Shown: in pieces, positions 32,693-41,279 of the stretch
Layout of the letters: every line of letters begins with the position of its first letter
Position numbering within the stretch: position 1 is the first letter of the stretch
Origin: Ignavibacteriales bacterium
Lineage (GTDB): Bacteria > Bacteroidota > Ignavibacteria > Ignavibacteriales > SURF-24
NCBI GenBank assembly: GCA_003599415.1
Contig: QZKB01000140.1
Coordinates: forward strand, 1 to 54,468
Direction of reading: 5' to 3'
Length of the DNA stretch: 54,468 bases
Program-made: the position numbers and the translations under genes
The notes under the pieces: generated by a model
What the model saw: only the letters and a program-made list of their open reading frames with translations
Database searches by the model: none
Told to the model about the DNA's origin: nothing

Positions 32693-33541
32693 AAAATAAT
32701 AACCAAAATTGAAGAGATGCAGAACTTCTCTATTCAAATGAAAAGAGAAGGGAAGAAGATAGGTCTTGTTCCAACAATGGGATATCTGCATGATGGACAT
32801 CTTTCATTGGTTAAAATAGCTAAAGAAAAAAGTGATGTTGCGGTTGTTTCTATTTTTGTTAATCCTACCCAGTTTGGTCCTTCGGAGGATTTTAATAAAT
32901 ATCCGAGAGATGAAGCCAGGGATCTTGAGTTGCTCAAATCCTTAAATGTTGATGCTGTATTTATGCCGGATTCAAATGAAATCTATCAATTCAATTATCA
33001 GACTTACGTAGATGTAGAAGAGATTACAAAGAAGCAGGAAGGAGAATTCCGTCCAACTCATTTTAAAGGAGTTACTACTATTGTTAGTATTTTATTCAAC
33101 TGTGTACAACCGGATGTTGCCGTATTTGGACAGAAAGATGCTCAACAAGCTGCAGTAATTAATAGGATGGTGAATGATCTGAAGTTTCCGGTTAAGATAA
33201 TTATAGCCCCGATTATTCGCGAACCAGATGGATTGGCAATGAGTTCAAGGAATGTTTACTTAAGTATACAGGAAAGAAAAGATGCGTTGATTCTTTATCG
33301 TGCATTGAAATATGGAGAGAAGCTGATAGAAGGTAAGGAGATGAATCCACAGGTAATAATTGATAATATGAGAATTATGATTAGTGGAATAGAATCAGCA
33401 CGGCTTGATTACATCCGGATTGTAAATGCTTATTATTTTACTGAGCCGGATTTTATTGAAGGCGGCAATGAATATTACATCCTAATTGCGTGCAAAATCG
33501 GTAAAACCCGGTTAATAGATAATATCCTTGTACAGGTTTAA
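32690..33541 (+). CDS. panC: Pantothenate synthetase
   Basis: This enzyme joins pantoate and beta-alanine with ATP to make pantothenate. Core motifs: L-V-P-T-M-G-Y-L-H-D-G-H-L-S-L, with the HIGH-like H-D-G-H; F-V-N-P-T-Q-F; F-G-Q-K-D-A-Q-Q; S-S-R-N. The first ATG (32717) would begin in the middle of the usual first helix. The nine codons before it encode a normal PanC N-terminus (K-I-I-T-K-I-E-E) preceded by a good ribosome site. I therefore place the start at ATC 32690 (283 codons). Either initiation is non-canonical, or an ATG was altered, or an assembly base is wrong; the fallback start is 32717 (274 residues). No panB or panD is nearby. Confidence 0.88.
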   Translation: MKIITKIEEMQNFSIQMKREGKKIGLVPTMGYLHDGHLSLVKIAKEKSDVAVVSIFVNPTQFGPSEDFNKYPRDEARDLELLKSLNVDAVFMPDSNEIYQFNYQTYVDVEEITKKQEGEFRPTHFKGVTTIVSILFNCVQPDVAVFGQKDAQQAAVINRMVNDLKFPVKIIIAPIIREPDGLAMSSRNVYLSIQERKDALILYRALKYGEKLIEGKEMNPQVIIDNMRIMISGIESARLDYIRIVNAYYFTEPDFIEGGNEYYILIACKIGKTRLIDNILVQV

Positions 33542-33602
33542 TTCCCTTTTGTTTTAAGGCATACTTTATTAAATTTAGCATCAATTTTCAAAAACAAATT
33601 TT

Positions 33603-35063
33603 ATGATGTATAAGATTAAATTATTTTTAGCAATTGTATTGCTTCCTGCGGTTATGTTTAGCCAGGAAACCTCAAGAGATAAATCTATGACATCTCTTGC
33701 AGAAAATTCTATTAGTGTAACTTTAGGAGGCGCTTTTATTGTAAACGGTTCTTTTCCTGCCTCACCTTTCGAAAGAGTTGATCAATTCGTTACAAGAATT
33801 TATAATGGTTATAAATCACAGATACTTGGCAGTGTAAAGGATAAAAATGAGTTGGAAGAGATGCAGGCAAAGCTCCAGAATTTTGCGCAACGTGATATCG
33901 TTTTAAAAAGAATAAATGATAAAGATGTTTTTATTGACTTAGAAAAATTCAGGGTATCGGGGGATTTCAAATTGAATCCCTATTTAAAGAATGATGATGT
34001 CCTTATTTTTCCTCAGCTTGATTTAGCAAGAAACTTTATCTCGATTGATGGGGCAGTAAATAGACCGATTAAATTTCAGTTTGTTGTTGGTGATAGACTA
34101 TCTGACGCACTTTTATTTGCCGGGGGACTTAATAAAGCTTACGAAAATGTAAATGAAGTTGAAATCAACAGGTTGAGTTATGATGGTTCAGAAGATCAAA
34201 GTATTAAAGTAAAAGTAAAAGATGATATTGAGCTTAAAGTAGGTGATAGAATTAGAGTATTGGCAGACGAAACTAACAGAAAAGAATTTAAGGTACTGGT
34301 TATTGGAGAAGTAAACAGACCGGGTTATATTCCAATAACAAAAAATTCAACAACCATATATGATGTTGTTGAAAAAATTGGAGGATTTAAGGAAAATGCA
34401 GATTTAAATAGGACAGAACTAATTAAAGTAAATGATCCGCATAGATTATTTGAATACAAACTTCTAACTAAAGGTTTCAAGCAAGATCAATTTAATGATG
34501 ATAAATATATTAAAGAGCTCTATAATATTTTTGATAATAAGAATATGGAAAATATGCTAATGCAGCGAGTTGCTAATGTTTCTTTAGAAGATTCATTGGG
34601 CTTTCGATTGGATAATGCTTTAAGATTATGGAGACAGGAAAGTCTTGTTGATTTCACGAAAGTAAAGGATAAGGATTCAAATGACTCAAAATATTTAGTA
34701 GAAGATGGAGACATTATTATTGTACCATCAAAAACTAATCAAGTCTACGTTTTTGGTCAAGTTGCAAGTACTGGGTATCAGAAATTTGAAGCAGGGAAAG
34801 AAGCTTCATATTATATTGATAAAGCCGGAGGAACAACCATAATTGCTAAGGATATTGAGGAATCCATTATAATAAAAGGTAAATCTAGGAACTGGATGAT
34901 GATAACTAATAAAGATGCTAAAGTTGAAGCTGGTGATTTTATATGGGTACCTAAGAAACAAATAAAAGACTTTAAATATTATATGGATCTAGTTGCTCCA
35001 GTTGCAAGTGTAATAAGTTCAATAGTAACGGTTGCGATACTTATTGTACAGTTAAATAAATAA
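33603..35063 (+). CDS. Polysaccharide export protein with SLBB domains
   Basis: This 486-residue protein has a signal peptide (L-L-P-A-V-M-F-S-Q). It has an export-type beta region, then three SLBB-like ligand-binding beta-grasp domains with I-S-I-D-G-A-V-N-R-P (about 157), V-I-G-E-V-N-R-P-G-Y (about 237) and V-F-G-Q-V-A-S-T-G (about 383). The C-terminal helix (A-S-V-I-S-S-I-V-T-V-A-I-L-I-V) is a membrane segment as in Wza-type outer-membrane exporters. It opens the polysaccharide locus and probably forms its outer-membrane channel. The first two codons are both ATG, so the start may be 33603 or 33606. Confidence 0.9.
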   Translation: MMYKIKLFLAIVLLPAVMFSQETSRDKSMTSLAENSISVTLGGAFIVNGSFPASPFERVDQFVTRIYNGYKSQILGSVKDKNELEEMQAKLQNFAQRDIVLKRINDKDVFIDLEKFRVSGDFKLNPYLKNDDVLIFPQLDLARNFISIDGAVNRPIKFQFVVGDRLSDALLFAGGLNKAYENVNEVEINRLSYDGSEDQSIKVKVKDDIELKVGDRIRVLADETNRKEFKVLVIGEVNRPGYIPITKNSTTIYDVVEKIGGFKENADLNRTELIKVNDPHRLFEYKLLTKGFKQDQFNDDKYIKELYNIFDNKNMENMLMQRVANVSLEDSLGFRLDNALRLWRQESLVDFTKVKDKDSNDSKYLVEDGDIIIVPSKTNQVYVFGQVASTGYQKFEAGKEASYYIDKAGGTTIIAKDIEESIIIKGKSRNWMMITNKDAKVEAGDFIWVPKKQIKDFKYYMDLVAPVASVISSIVTVAILIVQLNK

Positions 35064-35101
35064 TAAATCATAAATATTTTATAAAATATTTTCAAGTAAT
35101 A

Positions 35102-36322
35102 ATGAATCAACAGATTAAGACGAATCCTACATTTAGCGACTATATTTACGTTATTTATAAATGGCGCAAATTTCTTTTGATTAATATTATAGTTGTTACT
35201 GCAATTGCTACTTTATATGCATTTTTATTACCTAAAGAATATAAAGCAACTGCCACTATCATGATCCCTCCTGATAACTCAATGAGCGGATTAGGTGGAT
35301 TAACAGGTCTAATCGGAGGGAAATCATCTCTTGCTTCTTTAGGTTCGAAAGCCTTTGGTGTTTCGAGTACATCTGAAGATGTTATTCTGGGAATTTTGAA
35401 TAGCAGGTCAACATTAACACATGTAATAAAAAAATATAGACTAATGGCGTATTACGATATTACTGATAATAATATGGATAAAGCGCTTAAAGCTTTTAAA
35501 TCTGATCTTATCGCGGACCCAAATGAATTTGGTATGATTGAGTTTAGTATAATAAATGAAGATCCCAATATGTCAGCAATAATCGCAAACGATTTAGTTA
35601 GAATGGTTGATAGTTTGAATATTAGATTTAATATTGAAAGAGCCAAAAACAATAGAACTTTTATTGAACAAAGGTACTTGAAAAATATCAATGATTTAAG
35701 AAATGCAGAAAATGTTCTTTTTGCTTTCCAGAAAAAATACGGTATAGTTGCAGTACCTGAGCAATTAGAAGTTACTGTTAAAGCTGCTGCAGAAATCGAA
35801 GCAAATATGACTCAGAAGGAGATGGAAGCCTATTTTATAAAACAATTATATGGTGAAAGTTCGCTGCAGTATCAAGGTATTATGGCTGAACTACAAATGT
35901 TAAAAGCTAAAGTTCAAGAATTAAAAAGCTCACCCAATCTTAGTTCTTCATCCAATATTCTTTTCCCTTTCAAAGAAATGCCTAATATAGCAATTGAGTA
36001 TCTTAGAGCATTCAGAGAAGTAGAAATTCAACAGGCAGTGCTTGAAATCGTAATGCCTATGTATGAACAGGCAAAAGTGGAAGAACAAAAAAGTATTCCT
36101 ACAATTATGCTGATCGACAAAGCAGTACCTCCGCAATTAAAATATGGCCCTAAGAGAGCTGCAATTATTCTAGGAGTTTTTGCATTGTTTTTATTTATGT
36201 CAATACCTTTTGTGTTTGTTGCTGAAAAAGCAGTTTCAAGACAAGTTTATAATAATCCGCTTCAGGCTAAAGAGGCAAATGTATTTAAGCGTATTATAAA
36301 AATTTATCGAATGAAATTTTAG
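35102..36322 (+). CDS. Wzz-type polysaccharide chain-length determinant
   Basis: This 406-residue inner-membrane polysaccharide co-polymerase has an N-terminal membrane helix (F-L-L-I-N-I-I-V-V-T-A-I-A-T-L-Y) preceded by Y-V-I-Y-K-W-R-K. A long helical periplasmic region follows, then a C-terminal helix after the proline-rich A-V-P-P-Q-L-K-Y-G-P. It has no C-terminal BY-kinase domain and no tyrosine-rich tail, and no separate kinase lies in the locus. It sets chain length of the product made by the Wzy at 36330. Confidence 0.88.
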   Translation: MNQQIKTNPTFSDYIYVIYKWRKFLLINIIVVTAIATLYAFLLPKEYKATATIMIPPDNSMSGLGGLTGLIGGKSSLASLGSKAFGVSSTSEDVILGILNSRSTLTHVIKKYRLMAYYDITDNNMDKALKAFKSDLIADPNEFGMIEFSIINEDPNMSAIIANDLVRMVDSLNIRFNIERAKNNRTFIEQRYLKNINDLRNAENVLFAFQKKYGIVAVPEQLEVTVKAAAEIEANMTQKEMEAYFIKQLYGESSLQYQGIMAELQMLKAKVQELKSSPNLSSSSNILFPFKEMPNIAIEYLRAFREVEIQQAVLEIVMPMYEQAKVEEQKSIPTIMLIDKAVPPQLKYGPKRAAIILGVFALFLFMSIPFVFVAEKAVSRQVYNNPLQAKEANVFKRIIKIYRMKF

Positions 36323-36329
36323 ATTTTGA

Positions 36330-37673
36330 ATGAGTATTCTTTTAGTTGCAATTATCACTACTGCGGGGATATTATTGGGGAAATTTCTTTTTAAAAAATG
36401 GTTTAACCATTTAACATTGTATAGTCTTATTATGGGTGGTTTAATTTTTTTATATGAACTCAAGCTTCTACCATATTATGATATAATTCCATTCGCTTGG
36501 TATTTAATTATTATTTCTTTTCTTGCATTTCTTTTTGGTATTATTACAGTAATAAGCGGAAGGAATTTATTTAACAAGATCCCACTATTTACCAGTAAAC
36601 AAGATATTTCTCTTTCTGTCTTTAGCGATGATGGTAAAGCATTAAAATATTCTGTTCTTCTTTTTAGTATTGTTAGTCTATTTGTTGCAATCCAGCGTTG
36701 GATAGTATTAATTAATATGTTTGGTAGTATTCAAGCGGTTCTGGTAAATGCCGGGATTGTGTACAGACTAAATGTGAATAGAGAAATAAAAGATTTTATA
36801 CCTATCTTACCTGCTTTTGTTTATATCGCAATATTTCTTTCTGGAATATATACTGCGTATAGAGGTAAATTCTCTTTTCTTTCGTTTTTCCCTTTTATCG
36901 GAATAATCATAAAAGAATTAACTTATTTTGGTAGAGCTGAACTATTATTGTGTCTGATTGAGTTTATTTTCTCATTCCTTTTATTTAGAAATTTGTTAAA
37001 TAATGATATAAAAACCAGATTTAAGTTCTCCAGGAAAAATGCAGTTTTTGCTACTATTTTGCTTTTTATGCTGCTTATTTCTGCAGCATCTTTCATTCGA
37101 CTTACAAGAGGGAACTATGAGAATTATATGGGTGCTAGCAGACAATTGAAGCAAATGAAGGAAAATTTAATTTTATCTCCTTCTGTATATCTTTATTTAA
37201 GTAGTGATATCGGTGTTTTTAATAAGTACATTGAAGCGGGAGGTGAAGATGCAAGATTTGGACAGAATACATTTTCTATCGTATATACTTTCTTATCTAG
37301 ATTAGATATTACTCCTGAACCACCAGCTTTTCAGAAAGGTTATCATATTCCTATGTGGACAAATACTGGGACATATTTAAGAGAATTACATGCTGATTTT
37401 GGTGTAGCTGGAGTTTACTTTGGCCCATATTTAATTGGTTTAATCTTAACTTGGCTATGGTTCAAGTTTTATGAGACTAAAAACCTTATTGTTTTTGCTT
37501 TCCTTGTTTATTTAAGCCTTATAGTTGGTTTTTCATTTTTAGTTATGGTAACGAGATTAAATCAGTGGTACTTAAGCTTATTTCTTATTATTTGTTATTT
37601 GCCATTACTTGAAAGATTTGCAACAAGAAATAGTAAAATTTATACTGAAGAGAAAATAATTGAAGGAAACTGA
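36330..37673 (+). CDS. Oligosaccharide repeat unit polymerase (Wzy-like)
   Basis: This 447-residue protein has about 11-12 hydrophobic segments and a large loop. The conserved T-G-T-Y-L-R-E-L-H-A-D-F-G followed by G-x-Y-F-G-P-Y-L-I-G is typical of the EpsG/Wzy-type repeat-unit polymerase family, as is the R-L-T-R-G region. It would polymerise undecaprenyl-linked repeat units at the periplasmic face. Its 3' end overlaps the flippase gene by 14 bases. Confidence 0.88.
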   Translation: MSILLVAIITTAGILLGKFLFKKWFNHLTLYSLIMGGLIFLYELKLLPYYDIIPFAWYLIIISFLAFLFGIITVISGRNLFNKIPLFTSKQDISLSVFSDDGKALKYSVLLFSIVSLFVAIQRWIVLINMFGSIQAVLVNAGIVYRLNVNREIKDFIPILPAFVYIAIFLSGIYTAYRGKFSFLSFFPFIGIIIKELTYFGRAELLLCLIEFIFSFLLFRNLLNNDIKTRFKFSRKNAVFATILLFMLLISAASFIRLTRGNYENYMGASRQLKQMKENLILSPSVYLYLSSDIGVFNKYIEAGGEDARFGQNTFSIVYTFLSRLDITPEPPAFQKGYHIPMWTNTGTYLRELHADFGVAGVYFGPYLIGLILTWLWFKFYETKNLIVFAFLVYLSLIVGFSFLVMVTRLNQWYLSLFLIICYLPLLERFATRNSKIYTEEKIIEGN

Positions 37674-39177
37674 TTCTTCGAAAATAATTTACAGTGGGAA
37701 ATCTATTGCTAAGAATACCATCTTTAATCTGCTTGGATATGGTGTCCCCCTTATAATTGCACTAATAATATTTCCATTATTAATTTCCGGTTTAGGCGAG
37801 GAAAGATTTGGTATACTTAACCTTATCTGGGGTGTGTTAGGTTATTTTAGCCTCTTTGACCTTGGTATAGGTAGAGCACAGACTAAAATTATTTCAGAAA
37901 AAATCGGTACAAATAAAACCGATGAAATTCCGGATATATTCTGGACGTCTTTTTTCCTTATGCTGCTTATAAGTATTGTCGGTGGATTAATCGTTTATTT
38001 CTTTTCACACACATTAGTATATAAAATTTTTAATATTACCACTTCGTTAAGGTTAGAAACGCTTAATACATTTTATCTTCTTGCTCTTTCCATTCCAATC
38101 GTAACTACTACTGCAGGGGTAAGAGGAATATTGGAGGCATACCAGAAGTTTGGAGTTATTAATGTTATAAGGATTTTACTTGGTATATCTTCTTTTGTTG
38201 TTCCTTTAATATGTTTGTTATTTACCAAGAGTCTATTCTGGATAGTAGTCTGTCTTATCGTTGTTCGCCTAGTTATTTTAATTTTATACATCAGTCAATG
38301 CTTTAGAATTAATAAAAAACTAAGTAAGCAATTATCATTTAAATATGTTCTTATAAAACCAATTCTCAGGTTAGGGGGATGGATGAGCGTTTCCAATATT
38401 ACGGTACCAATGATTGTCTATTTGGACAGATTTATGATAGGAGCATTGGTTTCTGCAACTGCTATTGCTTATTATGCAACACCTTATGAAGCTATTACAA
38501 AACTTCTTCTTATTCCCGGTGCATTAGTCAGCGTATTATTTCCAGCTGTATCTGCTAATTATCTTGTTAATCCTGAATATACTAAAAAGCTATCTTTACG
38601 GGCGGTTAAGTATATTTTTATTCTATTGTTTCCCATAGTATTTCTTATTGTAACATTTGCACATCAGGGTATGTCTATTTGGTTGGGAGCTAATTTTGCA
38701 GATAAAAGTACTTTAGTACTGCAATTATTAGCCGTTGGTGTTTTAATAAACAGTATTGGTTATATCCCTTTTAATTTTCTTGAAGGTATCGGCCGACCTG
38801 ATATCACGGCAAAACTTCAATTATGTGAACTACCAGTATATTTCTTAATTATGTATCTGGTAATCAAATATTTTGGAATTAATGGCGCTGCTCTGGTTTG
38901 GCTTTTAAGAGTCATAATTGATTCACTTATTCTTTTCTTTTTTGTAAATAGAAAAATATCCTACCATCTTGAATTCCAACCAAAAACCGAACATCTGTTA
39001 CTATTTGGAATTTTGATTTTATCTTGTCTACCAATTCTTTTAAGTAACATAATTCTTAAAATAATTCTTACACTAATTCTTCTTTCGGGATTTATTTATA
39101 TCGTTTGGAAATATTACATTTCAATCGAAGAAAGAAATTTTCTTTTAACCAAATTAAAACTTTTTAACAGTGATTGA
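37660..39177 (+). CDS. Oligosaccharide flippase (Wzx-like)
   Basis: This 505-residue membrane protein of the MVF/polysaccharide-transport superfamily has about 14 hydrophobic segments. The N-terminal N-T-I-F-N-L-L-G-Y-G-V-P-L and F-G-I-L-N-L-I-W-G-V-L-G-Y-F with F-D-L-G-I-G-R are characteristic of Wzx. It moves lipid-linked repeat units across the inner membrane. The start is TTG 37660, overlapping the wzy-like gene, so translation is coupled. Confidence 0.9.
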   Translation: MKETDSSKIIYSGKSIAKNTIFNLLGYGVPLIIALIIFPLLISGLGEERFGILNLIWGVLGYFSLFDLGIGRAQTKIISEKIGTNKTDEIPDIFWTSFFLMLLISIVGGLIVYFFSHTLVYKIFNITTSLRLETLNTFYLLALSIPIVTTTAGVRGILEAYQKFGVINVIRILLGISSFVVPLICLLFTKSLFWIVVCLIVVRLVILILYISQCFRINKKLSKQLSFKYVLIKPILRLGGWMSVSNITVPMIVYLDRFMIGALVSATAIAYYATPYEAITKLLLIPGALVSVLFPAVSANYLVNPEYTKKLSLRAVKYIFILLFPIVFLIVTFAHQGMSIWLGANFADKSTLVLQLLAVGVLINSIGYIPFNFLEGIGRPDITAKLQLCELPVYFLIMYLVIKYFGINGAALVWLLRVIIDSLILFFFVNRKISYHLEFQPKTEHLLLFGILILSCLPILLSNIILKIILTLILLSGFIYIVWKYYISIEERNFLLTKLKLFNSD

Positions 39178-39183
39178 TGATTT

Positions 39184-40149
39184 ATGCTTAAGGAAAATAT
39201 TCCAAATAACAAGACAGATATTTCAATTGTTATTATTAATTATAACCTGGCAAAAGAGATTGATGATTGTTTGAATAGCTTTTTTGAAGCTGTTAAGGAT
39301 AATATTTCATTAAGTTATGAAATAATTATTGTTGATAATAATTCGCCTGATAAAGACTTGCATGATGTTGAAAAGAAATTTATAAATGATACAATCCACT
39401 TTTACTATCTTGAGAAAAATGTTGGATTTGGTAAAGGTTGTAACTTTGGGTTTTCCAAAGCAAAAGGCAAGTATATCTGTTTCTTAAACCCTGATACACT
39501 GGTTAAAGAAGATATCTTTAAACCAATTCTTCTGTTGTTTGAAAATGATAAATCAATTGGAATTATTGGACCTAAACAGCAAGTGCAATCCAATAGATTT
39601 GATTTCTCAGCAGGTTTTTACCCTAATATTTTATTTGAATTATTTAACCTTTTTGGTGTTGGTGTTTTCTTTGAAGGTTTTTTAATGTCAAGTATTACAA
39701 GATGGAGACAGAATAAAAGAATTGAAGTCGGTTGGATTCTTGGCGCTGCAATTTTTATACGTGCAGAGTTATTCAAACAGATAAATGGATTTGATAAAGA
39801 CTACTTTATGTTCTTTGAAGAGGTTGATCTTTGCAGAAGAGTAACAAGACAAGGGTATAAAGTCTTGTATTGTCCCGAATTTGCTATTCATCATATAGGC
39901 AGCGTATCCGGTAAAAAGGATTATACTCTGTATACAATAAGAACCTATTCAAGCAAGAATATTTATTTTTCCAAACATTATAAAGGTTTGGAAAAGTTTT
40001 TAATTAAATCTTTACTTTATGCTCAACTTGTTTCGCAGATAATTATCTGGTCAGTGTTATTCCCCGTTAATAAAAATAAATCAAAACAAAAGCTAACCGC
40101 ATTTATTCATTTACTAAAGAATAAGATGAAATATGAACATAGGTATTGA
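39184..40149 (+). CDS. Family 2 glycosyltransferase (rhamnosyltransferase-like)
   Basis: This 321-residue GT-A fold enzyme has I-V-I-I-N-Y-N, V-D-N-N-S-P-D, F-L-N-P-D-T (metal/nucleotide site, about 100) and W-I-L-G-A-A-x-F with F-F-E-E-V-D-L-C-R-R (about 217-226). This pattern is frequent in rhamnosyltransferase-like GT2 proteins of surface polysaccharide loci; donor and acceptor are not known. The C-terminus has a hydrophobic helix. The gene overlaps the next glycosyltransferase gene by 17 bases. Confidence 0.9.
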   Translation: MLKENIPNNKTDISIVIINYNLAKEIDDCLNSFFEAVKDNISLSYEIIIVDNNSPDKDLHDVEKKFINDTIHFYYLEKNVGFGKGCNFGFSKAKGKYICFLNPDTLVKEDIFKPILLLFENDKSIGIIGPKQQVQSNRFDFSAGFYPNILFELFNLFGVGVFFEGFLMSSITRWRQNKRIEVGWILGAAIFIRAELFKQINGFDKDYFMFFEEVDLCRRVTRQGYKVLYCPEFAIHHIGSVSGKKDYTLYTIRTYSSKNIYFSKHYKGLEKFLIKSLLYAQLVSQIIIWSVLFPVNKNKSKQKLTAFIHLLKNKMKYEHRY

Positions 40150-41251
40150 TGCAAGATTACTTGAAAGAAAAATAACGGGGATTGGCAGATATTTAATTCT
40201 GCTTTTAAATAACCTTCCAGATTTTGATAGTAAGAACAGATATTTCTTATTTACCTATGAACCTTTGGATTATAACAGGAACTTCTTTACGAATATTCCA
40301 ACAGTAAAAAGTTTTTTACCTCAAAAACTGTTTTCACCCATTTGGAATAATTTTGTGCTTCCATTCTTCTTAAAGAAGAATAAAATGGATATTTTCTTCT
40401 CTGTTAACCAGATTATTCCACTGGTTAAGGTTAAGAATTGCAAATATGTATCCGTTGTTCATGATGTTATTTACAAAGCAGATAAAAGCTTCCTCCCACT
40501 AATCTACAGGAGATACCTCCAGTTGTTTGCACATTTCTCTGTTAAAAGCAGCGACCTTATTGTTACTGTTTCTAATTACTCCAAATTGGATATATTGAAA
40601 AACTACAAGATTGATGAAAGTAAAATTAAAGTTATTTACTCTGCTACAAATAAAGAATTCTTCCCGATGAATTTATCCGACCAAGAAAAAGCTGATGTTA
40701 AAAAATCTCTTGGTTTAAAGGGCAATCTTGTTCTATATGTTGGCATGATAGAGAACCGTAAAAACATTCCTGGTTTTCTTAAAATTGCAGATGAAATATT
40801 CAATAGAAATAAAGATGTTCAGTTTGTTCTGGTTGGTAAGATTGGCTATGGCGGTGAAAATCTATTAGAAGAAATATTAGAGCGGAAAAATGTTGTTTAT
40901 CTGCAGGGAATTGATGATAAGACTTTGAAAAAGTTATATAACATTTCATCAGTATTTCTATTTCCCTCATTCTACGAAGGTTTTGGTTTCCCTCCGCTTG
41001 AGGCGATGCAATGTGGCTTGCCTGTACTTTCATCTGACAACACTTCTCTTAAAGAAATTGTTGGTGAAGGAGGAATGTTACTTTCACCGGATAATTATAA
41101 AGGATTTAGTGATTATATTATTAAGGTAATTACTGATAAAAACTTTGCCGATGATATGATTAAAAAAGGATTTGAGCAGGCTAAGAAATTTAGCATTGAA
41201 AAAACCACAAAAGAATTTGTTGAAATCTTCAATTCATTTAACAAACTCTAA
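40133..41251 (+). CDS. Family 4 glycosyltransferase
   Basis: This 372-residue GT-B enzyme has N-terminal G-I-D-A-R-L-L-E-R and a donor-binding C-terminal half with L-Y-V-G-M-I-E-N-R-K-N and the E-x7-E motif in S-F-Y-E-G-F-G-F-P-P-L-E-A-M (about 284-297). The overall layout matches mannosyl- or glucosyl-transferases such as WbaZ-like enzymes; the specific sugar is not assignable. It ends the first run of plus-strand locus genes, just before the minus-strand T9SS gene. Confidence 0.9.
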   Translation: MNIGIDARLLERKITGIGRYLILLLNNLPDFDSKNRYFLFTYEPLDYNRNFFTNIPTVKSFLPQKLFSPIWNNFVLPFFLKKNKMDIFFSVNQIIPLVKVKNCKYVSVVHDVIYKADKSFLPLIYRRYLQLFAHFSVKSSDLIVTVSNYSKLDILKNYKIDESKIKVIYSATNKEFFPMNLSDQEKADVKKSLGLKGNLVLYVGMIENRKNIPGFLKIADEIFNRNKDVQFVLVGKIGYGGENLLEEILERKNVVYLQGIDDKTLKKLYNISSVFLFPSFYEGFGFPPLEAMQCGLPVLSSDNTSLKEIVGEGGMLLSPDNYKGFSDYIIKVITDKNFADDMIKKGFEQAKKFSIEKTTKEFVEIFNSFNKL

Positions 41252-41279
41252 AAATTAATAAGGATGAGAGCTTAAAAGA

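Noticed and set aside
33549..33580. Promoter-like TTG...TAAATT before the SLBB export gene
   Set aside because: The -35 match is poor and the spacing is 15; too weak to list, although a promoter is expected there.
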